Source: an uncultured Alphaproteobacteria bacterium (GTDB taxonomy: Bacteria > Pseudomonadota > Alphaproteobacteria > Caulobacterales > Caulobacteraceae). From it: a stretch of 64,000 bases of DNA. The notes below the pieces were generated by a model. The model was not told the origin of the DNA. It saw only the letters and a list, made by a program, of their open reading frames with translations, and did no database searches. The stretch lies in contig CALETE010000081.1 in NCBI GenBank assembly GCA_937920085.1, positions 1-64,000 on the forward strand, read 5' to 3'. Of this stretch, positions 37,098-44,630 are shown one piece after another. The position numbers and the translations under genes were made by a program. How positions within the stretch are numbered: the stretch's first letter is position 1; every line of letters begins with the position of its first letter.

Positions 37098-37808
37098 ATG
37101 AGCCCACCGAAACGGCCCAAAAGAGCCACGCTGCTGCAATCAATTGATGCTTGTCTCGAAAATGGTAGCCGCTTGCTCGATGAAACATACGATCTTGAAT
37201 ACCAGCGCTTGGCGGCGTCTCGCTTCTACCTAACGATGGTAGCGCAGGAGGAGTTTGCCAAAGCCTTCATCGTCTTCCTAATTATGGAAGAGGTCATACC
37301 GATAGGTGCGGCGGTTCATCGGGCGATGAATGACCACAGCTGTAAACAGCTTGTCGGCATGATTATGGACTACGCCATCATGCATTGGGAAACAACGGAC
37401 GAAATGGATGCCGCGATTGAAGCCGATTGCAGTCAGGGCGAATTACTGCCGAACGATGTCGGCAGCGCCATTGAGATCCTTCGCTACGAGAAGGTGGCAA
37501 AATGGGAGGGCCGTTATTGGGGCTGGCTCGAAGATCCGAACTACGACCGCTCTGCGCTGAGGATTGCCGAAGGCAAGAAAGACCGACGTAAGCAAGACGC
37601 ATTGTACGTTCGACTGGGGCGCGATGCTCAGATCGCCAGCACGCCAACGGTGATTACGGAACAGGAGCGTACCAAAGAGTATGATCGGGCGCGCCGGTAC
37701 ATGCGGTTCGTCATGTCACTTGTAGAAGGCGAAAGTCAGAACCGTCGTTATGACAAGGCAACGGCTGCGTTGAAGGTCCTTTTTGCGAGCCGAGAGGCGG
37801 ACGTTTAG
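37098..37808 (+). CDS. AbiV-like (HEPN) abortive-infection family protein
   Basis: A 236-residue protein whose central part matches the AbiV/HEPN pattern: helices ending in a conserved EE motif (RLAASRFYLTMVAQEEFAKAF) around residues 40-65, followed by a helical core. AbiV proteins block phage growth, probably via HEPN-type RNase activity or translation inhibition. A canonical HEPN R-x4-6-H pair is not obvious (RYMRF and RRYD occur near the C terminus). ATG 37098 has GGAGG seven bases upstream; an earlier ATG lacks one. It is the only plus-strand gene of the cargo block and lies next to the six-gene operon. Confidence 0.6.
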   Translation: MSPPKRPKRATLLQSIDACLENGSRLLDETYDLEYQRLAASRFYLTMVAQEEFAKAFIVFLIMEEVIPIGAAVHRAMNDHSCKQLVGMIMDYAIMHWETTDEMDAAIEADCSQGELLPNDVGSAIEILRYEKVAKWEGRYWGWLEDPNYDRSALRIAEGKKDRRKQDALYVRLGRDAQIASTPTVITEQERTKEYDRARRYMRFVMSLVEGESQNRRYDKATAALKVLFASREADV

Positions 37809-37838
37809 AGGAGCGCTGATGGCTAGGACTTGCGCCGT

Positions 37839-38549
37839 TCAGCTCAGCGTGATCCGGCTTGGTCGAAGCCGCGACCTTGACGCCTGGGACAGATTGACTG
37901 TGCGTTTAACCAGGTCGAGATAGGCGACTTGCGCATGGTATTGGCGGAACGCTTCCGATAAGTCGACGTCCGTTAGCTCAGCGGACACCTGCTCATCCTG
38001 GCCGGTCGTGATCGGCACGGCATCAAGGCTCAGACCGCGATGGGCTAGAAAAGTGATCACGATCATCTCGAACGTCATAGGCGGTCGGTGGTCCATATGG
38101 GCCTCATCGCGTCCGATCCATTCGTTCGTGACCGCGCAAGTGATCTGGCCCGCGGCGTTCGCATGTTCCTTAAAGAAGGCATCACGGGCCTTGTAGAGAT
38201 CGAAGCGTACCGCCCGTCGAAACGCCTGTGAGACTTCCTGTTTCCGGCTGGGCGGGCGACCGGTGACACCATACCGTGTCGAAAAATCCGTGCCGGTTCC
38301 GTCGATGCGCGCAATACGGAAGCACTGTGTCCCGTGTTCGGTCATCATGATTTCAAAGTGGTCCAGACCGGAGCCAATCTTCTGTTGGTATTCCGGGTGT
38401 CGTTCGAGCACAGCGGCAAGATCGAGGGCGTCGTCGTCCGAGACACGTTCGCCAACCTGGTAACGGTTGAGCATGGCGCTGAAGAACGCATGGGCATCAC
38501 CAGTCTTGGAAAATGATCTGGTTGCTAACTTGACCGGCTTAGCGACCAT
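37839..38549 (-). CDS. DUF3223 (DCL-like) protein with an HNH-like C-terminal motif
   Basis: The last gene of the six-gene operon; its ATG starts right after the TAG of the ATPase gene. Residues 18-95 follow the DUF3223/DCL pattern (AHAFFSAMLNRYQVGERVSD; LERHPEYQQKIGSGLDHFEI; CFRIARIDGTGTDFSTRYG). The C-terminal half has CAVTNEWIGRDEAHMDHRPP, with Cys, Asn, His and DH spaced as in HNH nucleases, which may be catalytic or only structural. DCL proteins in plants act in rRNA maturation; bacterial members have no settled role. 236 residues. Confidence 0.6.
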   Translation of the reverse strand: MVAKPVKLATRSFSKTGDAHAFFSAMLNRYQVGERVSDDDALDLAAVLERHPEYQQKIGSGLDHFEIMMTEHGTQCFRIARIDGTGTDFSTRYGVTGRPPSRKQEVSQAFRRAVRFDLYKARDAFFKEHANAAGQITCAVTNEWIGRDEAHMDHRPPMTFEMIVITFLAHRGLSLDAVPITTGQDEQVSAELTDVDLSEAFRQYHAQVAYLDLVKRTVNLSQASRSRLRPSRITLS

Positions 38550-41042
38550 CTAAGCTACCGCTGGCTTTACTGGTGGAGCTGCGAATTCAAATTGCGCTTC
38601 GCAGTTCCTGTCTGCGCAGACAGGCTTCTTGAGGTCGAGGGGGCGTTTGAATTTCACGCGCGAGCACTTGTGGCATACGAAATGCTCCTTGAAGGCTGTG
38701 AATTCCGCCCAACGAGCCTTTTCATCGCCGATGGAGCCATCGCCGTAAGGCACGTCCTGGAAGTGGCTCCCAAAATTCTCGATGACGCCCTGTTGGAGAC
38801 TGACGAGGAAACGGTTGTTGACGCCGATGACCGCCGGCGGGTCCAGCTTTGCTCCCTTCAGAAAGGTGGCCAGCGCCACGGCCAATTCTCCCCGGTCATA
38901 GGAGTAGGCTTTTTCCAGGGAGCGAATGCGGACATTGACACCGAATTCGCGGCATATGCTTAGAAGCCACTCCTCCTCGGCTTGCCGAATTTCGTTGGCG
39001 GCAGACTCGCCCTTATCCCAGCGCGCCTGGATCATCGCTTCAGTAATCTTATGGTCGGCGAAGCGGGGGCCGTAATCTGCATCCAATTTCGTGATGCGAG
39101 TGAAATGCCAAACGCTGGGACTCAGCTGATCCTTTAGAATGAGGAAGAAGCGCTCATCGTGGGTAGTGATGAGGAGTTGGCAATCGGCAAATTCTTTGGC
39201 GATGAGCGCCGCAATCGTCTTGCGGTGGTCGGCGTCATACGAGGTTACGATGTCGTCGAGCGCGAAAATCCGCGCACCGCAGTTGAAGCGGCGAATGGCC
39301 GCTAGCCGAAACGCTAGCGCGAGTGAATGAATCTGAGAATCGCTGAGGTAGCCGCCCGGCTGTACGCCTTGGCGGTTGTCGGCAAAATCGATGAGTAGGT
39401 TGAGGCGCTGTTGGTTGGCATCCTCTTCGGGGGGCAACTCCAGCCGCACTGGCGCGGCTCCGTCTCCCTGTATTTCCCGATAAATGGCGTTCATCGGAAT
39501 TTGCAGAGTATCAAGCAGCGCCTGTACCTTCTGACGGATCGCTGCAGTGATGAACGCCGCCTGGGTGGTGAGCGATTCCGACAGGGCTTTCAGTTCTTCC
39601 CGCGTCCGCGCCGCAAGCGCCCGCTCCGTGGCCATTTCCAAAAACCGGCGCACAGTGGCAAGTGCCTTCAGGTAGGTGTGTTCGCCCTGCTGGTCCTTCA
39701 CCGCCTGGATCTGCGCATCCAAATTTGTATTGAGCGCGTTCAGGCCCGCCTTAAGGGCGACAGCATCAGGAGCCGCACCAGTCTTCCAAGCGGCGATCGC
39801 CTCCGAGTAGGTACCCACGAGCGCCTTCAGCGTCTCATTGCCTGCGGGCAACGATAGGGCCTTCAGGCAGGCAACGAGCCGCGTGTGCGCTTTCGTAAGC
39901 GCGCCAACGGCTTCCTCATGGACCGTCTTGGCGTCAGCATAGTCGGCCAGGTCAGCCATATGGGCAGCCAAATGGTCGCGAATGACGGCCGCGCTGCCTG
40001 CGGTCGTCGCGGCGATGGGCGTCTCACAGACCGGGCATGCGTCTGGAGGGAGGACACCCTCAGCGAAAAAGGGTTGGGTGGCCTGCCACAGCTTTGAAAA
40101 AGTGGCATTGGCAGCTTTTACACGTTCGGCCTCCAGCGTGTCGCTGGCGGTAGCTACGTTGAATACGGCCTTCTCAAAGTCAGTGATCGCCCCGGAGATT
40201 TCTGGAGCGTCAAGCTCTGGATCTGTCGTTTCGCTGTGAAGGGCTGCTGCTGCTTTGCGGATTTGTAGCATGCCCTCCAGGCCGAGCTGCTTTTCCTCGG
40301 CCTTAGCCCGCATTGCTACTTCGACGACAGCGGCGTCCTCGCCGTCCAGCGCCGTTAGCTGAAGGTTTTTGTCGAGAGGAGCAATGACGGAGTCGTTCAC
40401 GTAGGCGATGACGGCGGAGTCATCCCACTTAACCAACGCCTTTGCGGTCTCGCGAGCGAGCAGCGCGTCCACGCGATCGAACGCGGCTTCGTCTTCCGAC
40501 GCCGCTTTCACTTGTTGGCGCAGCAACCGAAGATTCTTTTGGACATCGACCAGCGGGCTTAATTGAAGCCAGTTGGCCACCGAAACGTATCGCTGTTCGG
40601 CAGTCTCCGCCTCGACGAAGTTGCGCAGCGCATGGCCCCGAATGATTGGGCTAACGACAAAGAAGGCACCTATTGTCGACGCTGCCTCGGGGATTGTGCG
40701 CTTGTTTCCCGATGCGATGCGGGCACCAGTAAGCTTTTCCGTACCGTTAGTGAAGCAAATGGACACGGTGGGTACGATCTTGCGCTCGTCGGCAAGATTG
40801 TGCGCGAGGGCTGCTACCCCTGCGTTATTATTGATGGCACGGACACCGAGACGCTCCAGCGAGCCGTCGGCGGAGAACATGAATTCCAATGCGTCAATCA
40901 TGCTGGACTTGCCCTTGCCGTTGGGGGCGAACACAGCGAGGCAACGTCTAGTGCTAAAGTCAAATTCCTTGGGCTCCAGATAGGCGCGAAAGCCCTGTAA
41001 ACCGAGCGCGGATAGGGAATACGGCTTACTTGTCATCCGCAC
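38550..41042 (-). CDS. SMC/RecF-like AAA ATPase with zinc-ribbon C terminus
   Basis: An ABC-type ATPase of 830 residues. Walker A is VFAPNGKGKSSMIDALEF near residue 40. A long helical middle contains a Cys-x2-Cys pair (PDACPVCETPI) near residue 330, resembling a Rad50 hook. The signature and Walker B follow at about 590-630: GGYLSDSQIHSLALAFRLAA then ARIFALDDIVTSYD, with LLITTHD as the switch region. The C terminus has CHKC ... CADRNC, a zinc ribbon. It overlaps the preceding 76-residue gene by 17 bases. Such ATPases drive DNA-end or structure sensing in defence and repair; the role here is inferred from operon context. Confidence 0.8.
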   Translation of the reverse strand: MRMTSKPYSLSALGLQGFRAYLEPKEFDFSTRRCLAVFAPNGKGKSSMIDALEFMFSADGSLERLGVRAINNNAGVAALAHNLADERKIVPTVSICFTNGTEKLTGARIASGNKRTIPEAASTIGAFFVVSPIIRGHALRNFVEAETAEQRYVSVANWLQLSPLVDVQKNLRLLRQQVKAASEDEAAFDRVDALLARETAKALVKWDDSAVIAYVNDSVIAPLDKNLQLTALDGEDAAVVEVAMRAKAEEKQLGLEGMLQIRKAAAALHSETTDPELDAPEISGAITDFEKAVFNVATASDTLEAERVKAANATFSKLWQATQPFFAEGVLPPDACPVCETPIAATTAGSAAVIRDHLAAHMADLADYADAKTVHEEAVGALTKAHTRLVACLKALSLPAGNETLKALVGTYSEAIAAWKTGAAPDAVALKAGLNALNTNLDAQIQAVKDQQGEHTYLKALATVRRFLEMATERALAARTREELKALSESLTTQAAFITAAIRQKVQALLDTLQIPMNAIYREIQGDGAAPVRLELPPEEDANQQRLNLLIDFADNRQGVQPGGYLSDSQIHSLALAFRLAAIRRFNCGARIFALDDIVTSYDADHRKTIAALIAKEFADCQLLITTHDERFFLILKDQLSPSVWHFTRITKLDADYGPRFADHKITEAMIQARWDKGESAANEIRQAEEEWLLSICREFGVNVRIRSLEKAYSYDRGELAVALATFLKGAKLDPPAVIGVNNRFLVSLQQGVIENFGSHFQDVPYGDGSIGDEKARWAEFTAFKEHFVCHKCSRVKFKRPLDLKKPVCADRNCEAQFEFAAPPVKPAVA

Positions 41043-41256
41043 CCTCCTCCGGCTTTGGAGCGGCGCGTGTTGCAGCTAACGCAAGGATCGCCGCTTTGGC
41101 ATTTGCGACGGCATTGTCGGGTGCGGCCGCAATGAGAATATGTGTTTTCAGGATGGCCGCGAGCGGACTGTCGATGTCGGCTTCAGCGGTCAATTTTGAC
41201 GCGAGGGCGTCCAGAAACTCTGAAGGCGTCTCTGCATTTTCGCTAGCTTCATCCAT
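41026..41256 (-). CDS. Small acidic helical protein, 76 residues
   Basis: Lies between the GIY-YIG gene and the ATPase gene and overlaps the ATPase start by 17 bases. The sequence is acidic and Ala-rich with likely helices (TPSEFLDALASKLTAEADID; LKTHILIAAAPDNAVANAKA). I see no family. Tight overlap suggests a small partner or stability factor of the ATPase. The ribosome binding site is GGAGGG about eight bases before the ATG. A gap of 111 bases separates it from the upstream gene, room for an internal promoter. Confidence 0.65.
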   Translation of the reverse strand: MDEASENAETPSEFLDALASKLTAEADIDSPLAAILKTHILIAAAPDNAVANAKAAILALAATRAAPKPEEGADDK

Positions 41257-41367
41257 CTCACCCTCCCAGTGAATGGGTAGTGGATTACAGCCATTAAGGG
41301 TAGTGATTTCATCGATGACATCGAAAATGGTCGCCCTACCGGTGGTGTGCTTTGGAGATTAGACGGC

Positions 41368-42549
41368 TCATTGGACTACAAGTTTTGCCTGCTTAGGATC
41401 GTAGACATACTGGGTGATCGACCCGTCCCTGATCTTTGCCACAGCCTCGTCGATTGCAGTCAGCGGAACCAGGAACCACTCCCTTGGCTTGACCGGATTT
41501 CCGAAGCGGTCAGGGACCGTGAGGTCAAGGAGCGCTGGCGAGAACACCTTATGCAGCAGCGCCTCCAGTTGCTTTCGGCTAACGCCATAGAGCTTGTATT
41601 CGGCGACCACCTCGACGCTGGCCAGCAGATAAGTCGCGTCCTTTTCGGCCCCCGCAATACGCGCCTCAACGCTGCCGCCGGTGAAGCCTATCTTGTGGAT
41701 CAGCTCCCGGTGTTCAGCGACCATCGGGTGCCTAGAATTGCTGCGCAACACATAGATCGTGCCGCTCTCGTGATCCTCATCCCCCGCCTGATCCCCAAAG
41801 AGCGGACCGGCGGAAGGCTCGGTGATCCGCCGTCCAGCCTCGTCCTTGTAGAGACCGCGCTGCAGAGATCGGCGGAGAAGATTGCTTTCTGTCCCGTTGG
41901 AAAAGATCACACGCAGGCGTGCATCGAATTCACCATTGGGCGCGCGGATCGTTTCGCCTACCTCTGCGACATAGGCGATCTGGCCGCCAAGAATGAAAAA
42001 CTCGCCCTTAGCAATGCTGGCGTCTTTGCCGAAGGGCCGCGTCTCGCGCTCTTCTGTCTCAAGGTCTGTCTTCACGCGATCAAAGAGCGGCGCGAACGTC
42101 GCAAAGTCGATGCAGCGCTCGCGATTCGCGATCTCCTCAGCGGCACGGCGCTCTTCGCGCGATTGGACGTTGCGGAGGTTTGTGATGTCGTCCTCGTCTC
42201 CATCTTCGATTCCCAACTCAGCAAGGAGCGCATCGTCGTCAAGGGCATCCGGCGCGGCGAGGAGGACTTCAAGATCGGCGTTGAGCAGCCCGTGCTTGTC
42301 CATGCTAGCGAGCAAGGTGCGACATTCCTCAAGTTCGCGCAGGCGGTCCAAACGGACAGCATAAAGCCGTTCAAAGATGTCACGTTGCTCACCGTGCTGT
42401 GGGATGCGCCCATGCTCATTGTAGAATTTCAGAATGTCCTCAAATCCGGCGACGATGCGCTCTTCACGCGCTGAAAGCGCATGGGCCTTCTTCTGCTCGA
42501 CTTCGACGCCAAGCTCGGCCAGCAGTTCGTCATCGCTCAGCTCAACCAT
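41368..42549 (-). CDS. GIY-YIG nuclease-domain protein (T5orf172/MUG113-like)
   Basis: A 393-residue protein. The N-terminal 130 residues are acidic and helical, with a repeat ELLAELGVE and ALLAELGIE. The C-terminal part from about residue 275 is a GIY-YIG-type domain: SGTIYVLRSNSRHP, IHKIGFTGGSVEARIAGAEKD, then AEYKLYGVSRKQLEALLHKVF with the conserved Glu in the last helix, matching T5orf172-like members. ATG 42549 overlaps the helicase stop by eight bases; I prefer it to TTG 42564. This could be the nuclease of the operon. The domain assignment is by motif spacing. Confidence 0.72.
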   Translation of the reverse strand: MVELSDDELLAELGVEVEQKKAHALSAREERIVAGFEDILKFYNEHGRIPQHGEQRDIFERLYAVRLDRLRELEECRTLLASMDKHGLLNADLEVLLAAPDALDDDALLAELGIEDGDEDDITNLRNVQSREERRAAEEIANRERCIDFATFAPLFDRVKTDLETEERETRPFGKDASIAKGEFFILGGQIAYVAEVGETIRAPNGEFDARLRVIFSNGTESNLLRRSLQRGLYKDEAGRRITEPSAGPLFGDQAGDEDHESGTIYVLRSNSRHPMVAEHRELIHKIGFTGGSVEARIAGAEKDATYLLASVEVVAEYKLYGVSRKQLEALLHKVFSPALLDLTVPDRFGNPVKPREWFLVPLTAIDEAVAKIRDGSITQYVYDPKQAKLVVQ

Positions 42550-44626
42550 TGGCGGCCTGCGCACGATAACGGGCTAATGCTGCGACGCCCTCAGCAAGGC
42601 GCTTTTCCCAAGGATCTTGGGCGTTGATGTCGGGAGCCCGCCCGCGTTCTTGCTTCCACTTCAAGGCGCGCACGGCCAGGTCGCGGGCCTCCTCGTAGGG
42701 GATGCTCACCTTCTTCTTCGCGATGACCGCCGCCACCTGCTTTAAGGTGTCCTCTTTCATCGACTTCGCGAGCACCGCATAAGCAGCCTCAAATGGATTG
42801 ATACGGTCAATTAGGTCGATATCGAGATCGCGCACGTCCATCGCAAACTTCCGCACGCCGTCGATGAGCGTTGTGTTGGCCTTGAAATCGTCTCCCTCGC
42901 CCGCAACGCCGCTGGTGGCCAGCTCCTTAGCTTTTTGGGTGAGATTAAGCGCAGCGATGGCGTGCTGCCGCACGGCTTCCTGGTCCTCGTCGCTCAGGTC
43001 GGGGTATCGGTCGCGGACAATCTTTCCCATTTTTACTTGGGTTAGCTCTTCCGCTAACGTTTCCCCGCCGTTGTGCTGCCCATCAAATAGGCCGCGTTCC
43101 AACGCAGACTTATCCTGGACAAAGGCGGTAATGACCTCATTGAGGTCTTCCTTACAGATGCGGTTAGCCTCGGGACTCTTGGGTTCAACAAGACCCTTGA
43201 TCTCGAAGTGAAACTGCCCGCTCTCCTCGTTGAAGCCGACGTTCGTTCTATCTTTCTGATAGCCGCCTTCGTAGACGAAGCCGTCCATCGGCCCATTGTT
43301 CTTTGGCGTGAAATTGAAACGCGGTGCGAGCACCTGTTCCATCAACAAGCTAGCGGCAATCGCTTTGAGCGTGTCGTTGATCGCATCCACAACAGCGGAT
43401 TCCGATGCGTCCGGCTCTGCGATCAGATTGGTAAAGCTGGCAACTTCCTTGCCAGGAGCGTCGCGCGTGGCGCGGCCGATGATCTGAATGATTTCGGTGA
43501 GGCTGGACCGATAGCCAACGGTCAGTGCGTGCTCGCACCAAATCCAATCGAAGCCCTCTTTCGCCATGCCAAGGGCGATGATGATATCGACATGAGTGCG
43601 GTCGCCGCGATGGGCGGGGTCCTTCAGCGCAGTCAGCACCTTCCCGCGTTTGACCTGGTCGCTATCGTCTACCAGGTCGGCAATCTTGATCGTGCGTCCA
43701 TTGGCCAATTCGATCAGGTGGAATCCGGTGATTGGGTCTGCGCCCTTCCAGTCACCGAGATATTCCATGATCTCCTCGACCTCTTTGATCTTGTCCTTCG
43801 TGCTTTCGCGCGAATTGACCGAGGGGATATGGACGATGGTTTTGCGCGACGGATCGAGCACGGCTTCAATCGCGTCGAGATAGCGGCCCGTATAGAAGTA
43901 GTAGCCGATGTTGAGCGCTTTCAGATGGTCGTAGCCATTCAGCTGCTCATAGTAAGTGTAAGTGACGGTCTCGAACTTGCCCTCATCCTCAGGCGAGAGG
44001 ACGGCCACGGCGTCCCCACGGAAGTAGCTGCCGGTCATCGCAACCATGTGGATTTTGTCGCGGCGAATGAATTCGCCTAGCTGGCTGCCCAGCCTGTTTT
44101 CCGGGTTGGCCGAGACATGGTGAAACTCATCGACCGCAATCAGACGGTCATCAAAGGCCTCGATTCCGAGCTGTTCTACGGCAAACCGAAACGTCGCGTG
44201 GGTGCAAACGAGCACCAAATCGTCACTGGCGAGGAACTGCCCGACGGCGCGAACCTTCGACGGATCGACCCGCTCCTCATCCGGTCCCGGCGCATTGCAG
44301 AGATTCCACTGTGGTTTGACGGTCCAGTCGGCCCAGAAGCCGTACTTCGATAGCGGCTCATCGGAGAAGCTCGCGCCGATGGATTTCTCCGGTACTACGA
44401 TGATTGCCTGCTTGAGCCCCTGGTTGTGGAGCTTGTCGAGCGCAATGAACATGAGCGCTCGTGACTTGCCCGACGCTGGTGGTGACTTGATGAGCAGGTA
44501 TTGTTCGCCCCGTTTGGCGTAGGCACGCTCCTGCATTGGTCGCATGCCCAGCTCATTGGCCTTAGCCGAGACGCCCGTATGAGCAGTGGTAAAGGAAACG
44601 GCGGGAATAGTTTTAGAATTTGTCAT
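42542..44626 (-). CDS. DEAD/DEAH-box superfamily 2 helicase
   Basis: A 694-residue helicase or translocase. Motif I is LIKSPPASGKSRALMFIALD near residue 50, motif II is LIAVDEFHHVSA (DEFH box) near residue 165, and motif III is MVAMTGSYFRGD. The second RecA domain contains GMAKEGFDWIWCEHALT and motif VI IIQIIGRATRDAPGKE. The C-terminal 200 residues are helical and unassigned. It sits four bases downstream of the methyltransferase gene, as in restriction systems where a translocase couples to a methylase. It shows no nuclease motif of its own. Confidence 0.85.
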   Translation of the reverse strand: MTNSKTIPAVSFTTAHTGVSAKANELGMRPMQERAYAKRGEQYLLIKSPPASGKSRALMFIALDKLHNQGLKQAIIVVPEKSIGASFSDEPLSKYGFWADWTVKPQWNLCNAPGPDEERVDPSKVRAVGQFLASDDLVLVCTHATFRFAVEQLGIEAFDDRLIAVDEFHHVSANPENRLGSQLGEFIRRDKIHMVAMTGSYFRGDAVAVLSPEDEGKFETVTYTYYEQLNGYDHLKALNIGYYFYTGRYLDAIEAVLDPSRKTIVHIPSVNSRESTKDKIKEVEEIMEYLGDWKGADPITGFHLIELANGRTIKIADLVDDSDQVKRGKVLTALKDPAHRGDRTHVDIIIALGMAKEGFDWIWCEHALTVGYRSSLTEIIQIIGRATRDAPGKEVASFTNLIAEPDASESAVVDAINDTLKAIAASLLMEQVLAPRFNFTPKNNGPMDGFVYEGGYQKDRTNVGFNEESGQFHFEIKGLVEPKSPEANRICKEDLNEVITAFVQDKSALERGLFDGQHNGGETLAEELTQVKMGKIVRDRYPDLSDEDQEAVRQHAIAALNLTQKAKELATSGVAGEGDDFKANTTLIDGVRKFAMDVRDLDIDLIDRINPFEAAYAVLAKSMKEDTLKQVAAVIAKKKVSIPYEEARDLAVRALKWKQERGRAPDINAQDPWEKRLAEGVAALARYRAQAANG

Positions 44627-44630
44627 GATC

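Noticed and set aside
41347..42474. Long plus-strand frame opposite the GIY-YIG gene
   Set aside because: A shadow of the minus-strand gene; no family resemblance or ribosome binding site, while the minus-strand product has domain motifs.
43208..44080. Plus-strand frame opposite the helicase
   Set aside because: A shadow frame; the helicase motifs on the minus strand account for the sequence.
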